A stretch of 49,223 bases of DNA from Bacteroidales bacterium (lineage in GTDB: Bacteria; Bacteroidota; Bacteroidia; Bacteroidales; Dysgonomonadaceae). Positions 9,943-17,228 of this stretch are shown here, piece by piece (the stretch's first letter is position 1; every line of letters starts with the position of its first letter). The notes beneath the pieces are model-generated. The model was not told the origin of the DNA. It did not search any database and worked only from the letters and a program-made list of their open reading frames with translations. The DNA lies in assembly GCA_012838585.1 (NCBI GenBank), contig DUPB01000118.1, positions 1 to 49,223 on the forward strand, in the 5' to 3' direction. A program made the position numbers and the translations under genes.

Positions 9943-10091
9943 CTAGCTAGGCGCTGTACCTAATAAACGGCAGATAGCGGCATATAATTCAATTTGAATT
10001 TGCACCTGCCAGATGCAGTACTAAGCACGTGGTTGCCCACGCGAGGTATTGCCGTGTAAATGATCAGACGGGTGATCCGAATTAATGAACC
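9943..10091 (+). other. Structured leader or small RNA candidate before tilS
   Basis: The 150-base stretch has no convincing reading frame but holds four small perfect inverted repeats in a row: AATTCAA-T-TTGAATT (9986-10000), CTGC/GCAG (10006-10018), CGTGG-TTGC-CCACG (10028-10041) and GATCA/TGATC (10062-10077). It follows a -7 promoter box. I recognise no known riboswitch or RNA family. It may be a regulatory 5' leader of tilS, a separate small RNA, or chance. Confidence 0.3.
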
Positions 10092-11528
10092 ATGCTTGAA
10101 CGGGTACGAAGATACATTGAGGGTGAAAAACTGCTGCAACCCTACGCGAAAGTTATCGTGGGGCTTAGTGGTGGGGCCGACTCGATGGCATTGATCGATA
10201 TCCTCACGCGGCTGGGTTATCACTGCGTGGCCGCGCACTGCAACTTTCACCTGCGTGGTCCCGAGTCGGACCGGGATGCCGGCTTCGTGAAAGGGTGGTG
10301 CGAGCGGCAGGATATTCCCCTGCTGAACATCGATTTCGATACCTACCGCCACGCGCAAGAGCAGAAGCTCTCCATCGAGATGGCCGCCCGGGAGCTGCGC
10401 TACGACTGGTTCGAGGCGATTCGCCAGGAGCAGGGAGCAGAGGCGATCGCGGTGGCCCACCATAGGGACGATTCGGTGGAGACGGTGCTGTTGAACCTTA
10501 TTCGAGGTACCGGCATCAAAGGGTTGACCGGTATCCCAGCCAGGAACGGGCAGGTTGTTCGCCCTCTGCTGGCCGTCACCCGCACCGATATTGAGGCCTA
10601 CATGGCCAAGAGGTCGATCCCGCACGTGACCGATAGTACCAACCAAGAGGAGCTATACGTCCGTAACCTTATTCGGTTGCGCATCTTGCCTGAACTTGAA
10701 AAGATCAACCCCAAAGTTAGGGAGGCGATCTACCGCACTTCCCGTAACCTGGCCGAGGTGGAGAAGCTCTACAACCGTTCAATCGAGGAGACACGGCGCT
10801 TGTTATGGAACGACGTGGAAAACGTGGACAACGACGAAGACGACAAGGGGAATGGAAATGGGGATGGAAGCGATAACAGGAACAAAGGCGATGTGAACAG
10901 CAAGGGAAAGAGCAACGACAACAGGGATAGGAACGAAACCAGGATCAATATAAATCTGCTGCAGGAGAGTGCTTCCCCTCAAGCGGTACTGTTTGAGTTG
11001 CTCTCGCCACTGGGTTTTTCGCCCTCCACCATCCGGGATATCCTCGAGAGCTTGCATGGTGAGCCGGGGAAGCAGTTCTACGGGGAGTCTTACCGGTTAA
11101 TCAAAGATAGGGGGGTTCTACTCCTGCACCCGCTAAGGGAGAGATGTGCTGACACAGAGACCTTTCTCATCGAAGCGGGGGTCGGGAAAATCGATTTCCC
11201 GGTGCAGTTGACCCTTAGGGTGGAAGCGATGCCGGTCACTATCCGGAAAGAGTCACGCTTCCTATACATGGACGCTGATAAGGTGACATTCCCATTGACG
11301 CTTCGAAGGTGGCAACCCGGCGACTGGTTTATCCCCTTTGGCATGAGGGGAAGGAAGAAGCTGAGCGATTTCTTTGTGGATAAAAAATTCAGCCTCAAAG
11401 AGAAAGAAGATGCCTGGCTGCTCCTATCGGGCGATCAAGTAGCCTGGGTAGTGGGTGAGCGGGGCGACCATCGCTTCCGGGTCACCGAATCGACCAAACG
11501 GGTGCTCGTCATTGAATGGAGCAGTTGA
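10092..11528 (+). CDS. tilS: tRNA(Ile)-lysidine synthase with a charged low-complexity insert
   Basis: TilS converts the wobble cytidine of tRNA(Ile2) to lysidine using ATP. The PP-loop SGGADS is at residues 26-31, followed by AAHCNFHLRG and VAHHRDDSVET, all diagnostic, and a C-terminal TilS domain (LTLRRWQPGDWFIPFGMRGRKKLSDFF). The 478-residue length is raised by an unusual insert at about residues 240-285, almost only N, D, G, K, R, S and E, between the N-terminal catalytic region and the rest. The flanking domains are intact and the frame continues, so the gene is probably functional. Confidence 0.95.
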   Translation: MLERVRRYIEGEKLLQPYAKVIVGLSGGADSMALIDILTRLGYHCVAAHCNFHLRGPESDRDAGFVKGWCERQDIPLLNIDFDTYRHAQEQKLSIEMAARELRYDWFEAIRQEQGAEAIAVAHHRDDSVETVLLNLIRGTGIKGLTGIPARNGQVVRPLLAVTRTDIEAYMAKRSIPHVTDSTNQEELYVRNLIRLRILPELEKINPKVREAIYRTSRNLAEVEKLYNRSIEETRRLLWNDVENVDNDEDDKGNGNGDGSDNRNKGDVNSKGKSNDNRDRNETRININLLQESASPQAVLFELLSPLGFSPSTIRDILESLHGEPGKQFYGESYRLIKDRGVLLLHPLRERCADTETFLIEAGVGKIDFPVQLTLRVEAMPVTIRKESRFLYMDADKVTFPLTLRRWQPGDWFIPFGMRGRKKLSDFFVDKKFSLKEKEDAWLLLSGDQVAWVVGERGDHRFRVTESTKRVLVIEWSS

Positions 11529-11732
11529 GGCATCGCAAAATGGTTGTAAAACGAATTAGGGAGCAAAAACGGACGTGAACTGAAAGTAAAAGAAGAGGTG
11601 AATAGGAAAGTTAATGGCATTTTTTTCATTTTAGATGCAACGTTTTTTGCCTTTTCGCGTCTTATTATATAGATGGACGTCACTATCTATGCACGTCACT
11701 TTTTACTTACTTATAAAACCAAACGTACAGAG

Positions 11733-11870
11733 ATGAAGAAGAGTACCTTTAAAGACCTTTTAATGTTGGGTGCCTTGGCGAGCGTGGCCTATTACATAGC
11801 CCGTTATTATCGTCAAAAAAAGCAGGAATCCAGGGAGTTAAGGGAGTCTATCCATTTCCAGTTGTTTTAA
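11733..11870 (+). CDS. Small predicted membrane protein (45 aa)
   Basis: From the ATG at 11733 the peptide reads MKKSTFKDLLMLGALASVAY and continues with a basic tail (ARYYRQKKQES). One short hydrophobic helix flanked by positive residues suggests a single-pass inner-membrane microprotein. It lies between tilS and serS on the same strand, ending 76 bp before serS. I recognise no family. An in-frame ATG at 11673 would add 20 residues but gives a less natural start. The gap 11529-11732 before it shows no clear promoter box; it holds the octamer ACGTCACT twice, at 11677 and 11693. Confidence 0.45.
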   Translation: MKKSTFKDLLMLGALASVAYYIARYYRQKKQESRELRESIHFQLF

Positions 11871-11908
11871 CGGCCGATTGTTGAGGGTTAGCGCGACGAT
11901 TTATTTTG

Positions 11909-11916
11909 TACCTTCG
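11909..11916 (+). promoter_or_regulatory. serS promoter -7 element (variant)
   Basis: TACCTTCG differs from TAnnTTTG by one base and is followed by GC, as in many Bacteroidetes promoters. It lies 30 bases before the serS ATG. Confidence 0.45.
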
Positions 11917-11946
11917 CGCCAATCATTCACGTTTGAATCATTCCAT

Positions 11947-13227
11947 ATGCTCACACTTAAAGCCATTAACGAAAATCCGGAGGAGATTGTCCGCCGCCTG
12001 TCGAAGAAACATTTCGATGGGAAAGAGATTATTGACGAAGTAATAGCGCTTGATGCGGTACGGCGTGACTCGCAAACCTCGCTCGACGCGGTACTGGCTG
12101 AAATAAACTTGCTCTCCCGGTCGATTGGTGCCCTCATGCGGGAAGGTAAAAAAGAGGAGGCCAACGCCGCCAAGGAAAAGGTAGGCCCTTTGAAGGAGTC
12201 ATCCAAGGAGCTTGATGAAACGCTCAAGGATGCCGAAGAGAGGATAGAACAACTGTTGGTCACCATTCCCAACCTGCCCCACGAGTCGGTACCCGAGGGT
12301 AAGTCCGCGGAAGAGAACCTGGTGGAACGGAGTGGGGGAGTGATGCCCTCGCTGCCGGAAGGCGCGTTACCGCATTGGGACTTGGCCAAACGGTACGACC
12401 TCATCGATTTTGAGCTGGGTGTGAAGATAACGGGTGCAGGGTTCCCCGTCTACAAAGGGAAAGGGGCCAGACTGCAACGGGCACTCATCAACTTCTTCTT
12501 AGACAGTGCACGTGATGCAGGGTACCTGGAGGTTCAGCCGCCCTACGTGGTGAACAGCGCCTCGGGTTTTGGCACCGGGCAACTGCCCGATAAGGAGGGG
12601 CAGATGTACCATATCGGTCTGGACGACCTCTACCTGATTCCCACGTCGGAGGTGCCGGTGACCAATATCTACCGCGACGTGATCCTGGAAGAGGCTGATC
12701 TTCCCATGAGGAACACCGCCTACTCGGCCTGCTTTCGCCGTGAAGCAGGCTCCTACGGCAAGGATGTACGCGGACTGAACAGGTTACACCAGTTCGATAA
12801 AGTAGAAATCGTCTGCATCGACAAGCCGGAGAGCTCGTACGAGCGCCTCCGCGAGATGGTGGATTACGTGCAGACGCTGGTGGAGAAGCTGGAGTTGCCG
12901 TGGCGTATCCTCCGCCTCTGTGGTGGTGATATGGGTTTCACCTCGGCATTAACCTTCGACTTCGAGGTCTTCTCCGCGGCGCAGGAGCGTTGGCTGGAGG
13001 TGAGCTCCGTCTCCAATTTCGAGAGCTACCAAGCCAACCGGCTGAAATGCCGCTATCGCGACAGTGACCGCAAGATACAGCTGTGCCACACGCTCAACGG
13101 GAGCGCGTTGGCGCTACCGCGCATCATGGCGGCATTGCTCGAAAATAACCAGACGGCTGAGGGGATTCACGTACCCAACGTGCTGGTACCCTATTGCGGT
13201 TTTGACTTTATCGCTAAGGAGCAGTAG
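11947..13227 (+). CDS. serS: Serine--tRNA ligase
   Basis: Class II synthetase that charges tRNA(Ser). The ATG at 11947 (MLTLKAINENPEEIVRRLSK) gives 426 residues, the expected size; the longer in-frame start at 11878 precedes the promoter box and is rejected. Residues about 25-105 form the long antiparallel coiled coil that grips the tRNA variable arm. Motif 2 is visible in CFRREAGSYGKDVRGLNRLH, and motif 3 in TLNGSALALPRIMAALLEN. It converges with the amidase gene 43 bp downstream; no clear terminator is seen in that gap. Confidence 0.97.
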   Translation: MLTLKAINENPEEIVRRLSKKHFDGKEIIDEVIALDAVRRDSQTSLDAVLAEINLLSRSIGALMREGKKEEANAAKEKVGPLKESSKELDETLKDAEERIEQLLVTIPNLPHESVPEGKSAEENLVERSGGVMPSLPEGALPHWDLAKRYDLIDFELGVKITGAGFPVYKGKGARLQRALINFFLDSARDAGYLEVQPPYVVNSASGFGTGQLPDKEGQMYHIGLDDLYLIPTSEVPVTNIYRDVILEEADLPMRNTAYSACFRREAGSYGKDVRGLNRLHQFDKVEIVCIDKPESSYERLREMVDYVQTLVEKLELPWRILRLCGGDMGFTSALTFDFEVFSAAQERWLEVSSVSNFESYQANRLKCRYRDSDRKIQLCHTLNGSALALPRIMAALLENNQTAEGIHVPNVLVPYCGFDFIAKEQ

Positions 13228-13270
13228 CTTTAGGAACAGGGCAAACAGCCGTTTCAAAGAAACATCAACC

Positions 13271-15970
13271 TTATCGCGAAGGATCTGCAGCCTGGGTCGG
13301 CTCGGGCGATGGCCTTGGCCAAGTTAAAAAAGTCATCAGCTCATTCATCAGTTGCAGCAGTGCTTCATCACCCCGGATTGATTCCAGGGGGAAGCCGAGC
13401 GTCACGCAGCTGTAATCGTTCCCATAATAGCCCACGGCCGCCCCTATATTGTTTTCGCTATAACGCATAAGGGTAACCGCGTCATCGGTGGGAATAATGC
13501 CATCGGGCGACTCCACCACGTATTGCTCCTGGGAGAGTTCGCTGTTATAGCGGTAGTCGCGTTTGGAAAGCCCCGCCCTGTTTTGTACCACCGTCACGCT
13601 GCCCGTCGAAGCCGCCTGTTCGGTCATCAGTTGGATATGGAGGATGTTGTTGGCAAAATCCCTACCAAACATCTGCTCAAAGGGGTCGTTATCATGCCAT
13701 AGGTCACTGGCGACATAAGCGCCGGAAACCAGTAGCGAAGCACCTTTTCCCGTGGCCCGCTCCAGTGCACCGCGCAATGGTTTAGGTAGGGCTTTATACT
13801 TTTTGGGTCGACCATCTCTCGATCCCTTGTCAGTCTGCTTCTGTTTTCCCAAAATCAGGTCGATCACACCATACCCGTCAAGCAACTCCGGTCGGCTGGC
13901 AACGGCAGAAGCGGAGGCAGAGGCAAAGGAGAAGCCGGCTTTCAACATGGCCGAGCCGTGAATGGCGGGATAGTCGAAGCTGTTGCCGGCAATGGGGCTC
14001 TTCTCATGGGTAGAGCGGCTATCGCCAAAACCGGTGTTGTCGTCATCCACCCACGGCAGGGAGCGGTCGAACTCCTTTTGATACCCGATAAAGGCGATAT
14101 CCTGCAGGTAGGGCACACCCCCATCTTTCCGAGAGACGAATCCTGCGACATTGTTCTCCGGGTAATCTACCCAGTCGGGGGCGGATACGCGGGTAAAGCC
14201 GTTGACCACCATCGCGGTTCCGCGCGGGTTACCGGCAACCCCCGCGGCCAGAATCTCCGACGGGAAACTACTGCCACCGGCATTGACGGCTACGACCTTA
14301 AACCGGTAGAGCACGTCGGGATCTAATTTAATGGTGTAACTCTTCTTTTTAACCACCCTGCCGCCATCGAACGGGGCCCCGTTTTTTGAGGTGTAGACGA
14401 TATAGGCATCGGGGCTGGCCGATGGCTCGAGCGGATCGTCGCTATCGTTCCATCTGAGCTGTGCCGTCCGCTCCTTGATCGTTACCGCCATATCCTTCAC
14501 GGGGAGCGGCTGTACCACGTACGGGGAATTGTTCCTCTGCGCCAGGAACTGCAGGATACCTTTGTAGATGGCCCGGCTTACCGTGAATCGAAACTCCGGA
14601 TCCAACCCGTAGCGCATATCAGAGAAGTTCTGATGCGACAGCAGTTCCAGCAGCATCGACGGCACCGCCGCGTGTGTGGCCTCGGAGTAGCTTTTGTCCC
14701 ACATGTCCCGGCGAACCCATTCGGGAGAGTGGTGATACTTGACATCATGCACGATCCGGGTCATCACGATATCGGTGAATTCACGGGCGCTCTCCCTTGA
14801 TGAGCCATCGGGATAGAGGCCATCGTTCCATTTCGAGTTGTAGATGCCCAGCGTACCCACGATAGAGTCACCCAGTAGCGTGCCGGCATCGGTATGAAAA
14901 GCAAATACGAGGTCGATGGGGATGTTGAGCCCTTCGGAGTCGGGAATGGCCGATGTACCTCCCAGCAGGTAGTTCACCCAGTAGGCGCGACAGCGGTAGT
15001 CGTCCGTGTAGTCGTTGAGCCCTCGCGTGGGCGAGTAGATGGTATCGGGCACCCCTGCCCACTGCAGCCAGTAACGTGCCGCCTCGCAGTACCGGGGATA
15101 GCCGCTGCTCGTGTACTCCTGTAGGGTAATGCCGAGAGGCGAGGTGGTCTCCAGGGTGTCGGGGTGGGCACGCTCCACGTTGCCCATTCCGCCGCCAATT
15201 TTCACGGCATCCGCCGTAATAAGCCGCTTCGGTTTGGAAGATCTGTTCGAGAGGGTAATCCCCTGCTTGGAGCCGCTGTTATCAAAAGGGAAGCTACCCA
15301 GGTAGATCCAGGTGCCGCCCCCCATTCGTTGGTTGACGTGAAAGCTGCTCTCGCCCCCGGCGTGATGCACGGTGTAGAGGGCGTCGGTGGTATGTTCCGG
15401 TGAGGATTGATAGGCGATGTATACCGCCAACTCCTCGGGCTTCTCCACCTCCACTCGCCAAGATGCCGTAGCGCTCTCTCTCTTGGCGGTCTGGGCAACC
15501 CGTGCGGTACCGCTACGGAAGGGGTTATCCCGTTCGCGCAGGAACCGCTTCGGGTATCCAAAACCCTCGGCACTGCTCTCCCATTTTCCCGTCTCCTGGT
15601 AGCTGCCCACGCTCCATGGAGAGCTGTCGTTGTCGATGATGTATTCGTTTCTGGAGATATCCCTTTCACGGGGGAGCATCACCGTGGCCCCGCTGTTCTC
15701 CAGCATCGGCACCAGGAAGGGTAGCACGTAGGACTGGGTATAGAGGTCTTCCACCGTTTGAAACATGCGTGCGCGCTGCCACTCCCACCGGTTGAGCTTA
15801 TACTCGAAGTAGTAACCGTGACTCTGCCACAGGGCTATATGTCTGCCTTGGAGACCCTTTGTAGGCGTATGCATGGGGTCTGCCGGACGTACCAAAGGCT
15901 GCGCCATTGCCGGTGCTGGGAAAAAACAGGTCAAGAAGAGCAGTATCGTCAATTGATGCAAAAACCTCAT
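13271..15970 (-). CDS. Secreted N-acetylmuramoyl-L-alanine amidase-like protein with golvesin-type and FnIII domains
   Basis: This 899-residue protein has a signal peptide (MRFLHQLTILLFLTCFFPAP) and a split Amidase_3-like region: SHGYYFE near residue 55, VFAFHTDAG and PSMLLELLSHQNF further on, which look like the zinc-binding His, second His and catalytic Glu of that family. Between them (about 140-265) is a golvesin/xanthan-lyase C-terminal-type beta domain. A fibronectin type III-like region (about 490-590) and a long C-terminal part follow. Such proteins are often labelled xanthan lyase; the amidase motifs argue for cell-wall peptide release. It is last in a three-gene operon, overlapping the epimerase stop by four bases. 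Confidence 0.75.
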   Translation of the reverse strand: MRFLHQLTILLFLTCFFPAPAMAQPLVRPADPMHTPTKGLQGRHIALWQSHGYYFEYKLNRWEWQRARMFQTVEDLYTQSYVLPFLVPMLENSGATVMLPRERDISRNEYIIDNDSSPWSVGSYQETGKWESSAEGFGYPKRFLRERDNPFRSGTARVAQTAKRESATASWRVEVEKPEELAVYIAYQSSPEHTTDALYTVHHAGGESSFHVNQRMGGGTWIYLGSFPFDNSGSKQGITLSNRSSKPKRLITADAVKIGGGMGNVERAHPDTLETTSPLGITLQEYTSSGYPRYCEAARYWLQWAGVPDTIYSPTRGLNDYTDDYRCRAYWVNYLLGGTSAIPDSEGLNIPIDLVFAFHTDAGTLLGDSIVGTLGIYNSKWNDGLYPDGSSRESAREFTDIVMTRIVHDVKYHHSPEWVRRDMWDKSYSEATHAAVPSMLLELLSHQNFSDMRYGLDPEFRFTVSRAIYKGILQFLAQRNNSPYVVQPLPVKDMAVTIKERTAQLRWNDSDDPLEPSASPDAYIVYTSKNGAPFDGGRVVKKKSYTIKLDPDVLYRFKVVAVNAGGSSFPSEILAAGVAGNPRGTAMVVNGFTRVSAPDWVDYPENNVAGFVSRKDGGVPYLQDIAFIGYQKEFDRSLPWVDDDNTGFGDSRSTHEKSPIAGNSFDYPAIHGSAMLKAGFSFASASASAVASRPELLDGYGVIDLILGKQKQTDKGSRDGRPKKYKALPKPLRGALERATGKGASLLVSGAYVASDLWHDNDPFEQMFGRDFANNILHIQLMTEQAASTGSVTVVQNRAGLSKRDYRYNSELSQEQYVVESPDGIIPTDDAVTLMRYSENNIGAAVGYYGNDYSCVTLGFPLESIRGDEALLQLMNELMTFLTWPRPSPEPTQAADPSR

Positions 15971-17226
15971 ATGGCTGTCTCTTTTTTGGGTACAACACCG
16001 ATACCGGGCAGGTCGCTGGCTATAATTTTCCCGTTTTGCAACGTGGCACCTTCAAAGCAGTCATTGGCAATAAGCAACGCCCCGTCTAAATCCGCGAAAT
16101 CCATGCCCGAGTAGAGCTGTGCCGCTGCCGAAATAGCGCAAGAGGTTTCGGTCATACAACCCATCATCACCTTCATGCCCAAAGCTTCTGCCAGGTTGCG
16201 CATCTTCCACGCTTCGCGCATACCGGTGCACTTCATCAGCTTGATGTTGATCCCCGAGAAGACCCCTTTAAGGCGGTGGAGGTCGCTCAATCGTTGTACC
16301 GATTCGTCGGCGAAGATAGGCAAGGGACTCTCTTCCGTTAACCAGGCTATGTCGTCCAGCTTCAGCTTGGGCATAGGCTGTTCCACCATCACGATACCCT
16401 CCTCTTTGAGCCAATGGATCATATCCAGCGCCTCCCCGCGCTCCTTCCAGCCCTGATTCGCGTCTACCGCCAGCGGCAAGTCGGTCACGGAGCGAATGGC
16501 CTTGATCATCCTCTTGTCATCAGGCCCCCCTACCTTCACCTTCAGGATATTGAAATCTCCGAGCGCCTCGCGTGTCTTCTCTTTCACCACCTCGTCATTG
16601 TCTATGCCTATGGTAAAGGTCGTGTCGGGCACCTCTGTTTTATCCAGGCCGTACATGTTGTGCCATGGAGCACCGATCATCTTTCCCACCAGGTCGTGCA
16701 GCGCGATATCTACCGAAGCCTTCGCGGCGCTATTGTTTATGGCGATGTTATCCACGTAGGTGAGGATATCTTCCATATGCATCGGGGTTGAAAAGCGCGA
16801 CAGGTCAACCTTTTTCAAGAACTCGATCACGGAGGCTTGTGTCTCACCCAGGTAGGGGGGTAGGGAGGCTTCGCCGTAACCGGTTACCCCGTCGCACTCG
16901 ATTTTGGTGAGCACCACGGGGGTACTTTTCCTGGAAAAACCGGAGATGGTAAACGTATGCTTGAGCGCTAAATCGTAAGCCTTCCAGGAGAGCTTCATCT
17001 TTGCCGATGGGGCTTTTCCCCCGGCCTTGCCCCCGGTCTTCCCCCCGGCCGGAAGTAAAGATGACAAGGAGTTACCGGATGAGGAGGGCTTCATCCCTTT
17101 CTGCCCAGCATTAACACCGGCAGGAAGCGAAGCCACCGATAACCCGGTCGCGAGGGCCGCCGATGTTTTGATAAAGTGTCGACGAGAGTATTGCATGACT
17201 GCTGAATGATTGATGGATGTATCCAT
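15967..17226 (-). CDS. Exported dipeptide epimerase (L-Ala-D/L-Glu type), enolase superfamily
   Basis: Members interconvert L-Ala-D-Glu and L-Ala-L-Glu from murein peptides. The catalytic set is complete: KVK (Lys229/Lys231), Asp255 in VDAN, Glu282 in VEQP, Asp307 in FADES and Lys329 in INIK. DLDGALLI (Asp379, Asp381) is the substrate-binding DxD typical of this specificity. The N-terminus has a twin-arginine-like signal SRRHFIKTSAALATGLS, so it should act outside the cytosol, unlike the E. coli homologue. A Gly/Lys/Ser-rich linker (about 41-75) joins signal and enzyme. It sits two bases after the NlpC gene and overlaps the amidase start, in one operon. Confidence 0.9.
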   Translation of the reverse strand: MDTSINHSAVMQYSRRHFIKTSAALATGLSVASLPAGVNAGQKGMKPSSSGNSLSSLLPAGGKTGGKAGGKAPSAKMKLSWKAYDLALKHTFTISGFSRKSTPVVLTKIECDGVTGYGEASLPPYLGETQASVIEFLKKVDLSRFSTPMHMEDILTYVDNIAINNSAAKASVDIALHDLVGKMIGAPWHNMYGLDKTEVPDTTFTIGIDNDEVVKEKTREALGDFNILKVKVGGPDDKRMIKAIRSVTDLPLAVDANQGWKERGEALDMIHWLKEEGIVMVEQPMPKLKLDDIAWLTEESPLPIFADESVQRLSDLHRLKGVFSGINIKLMKCTGMREAWKMRNLAEALGMKVMMGCMTETSCAISAAAQLYSGMDFADLDGALLIANDCFEGATLQNGKIIASDLPGIGVVPKKETAI

Positions 17227-17228
17227 TA

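Noticed and set aside
13271-15970. Naming the last murein operon gene a xanthan lyase
   Set aside because: The golvesin/xanthan-lyase-type domain is only a binding-type module; the catalytic motifs seen are of the Amidase_3 type.
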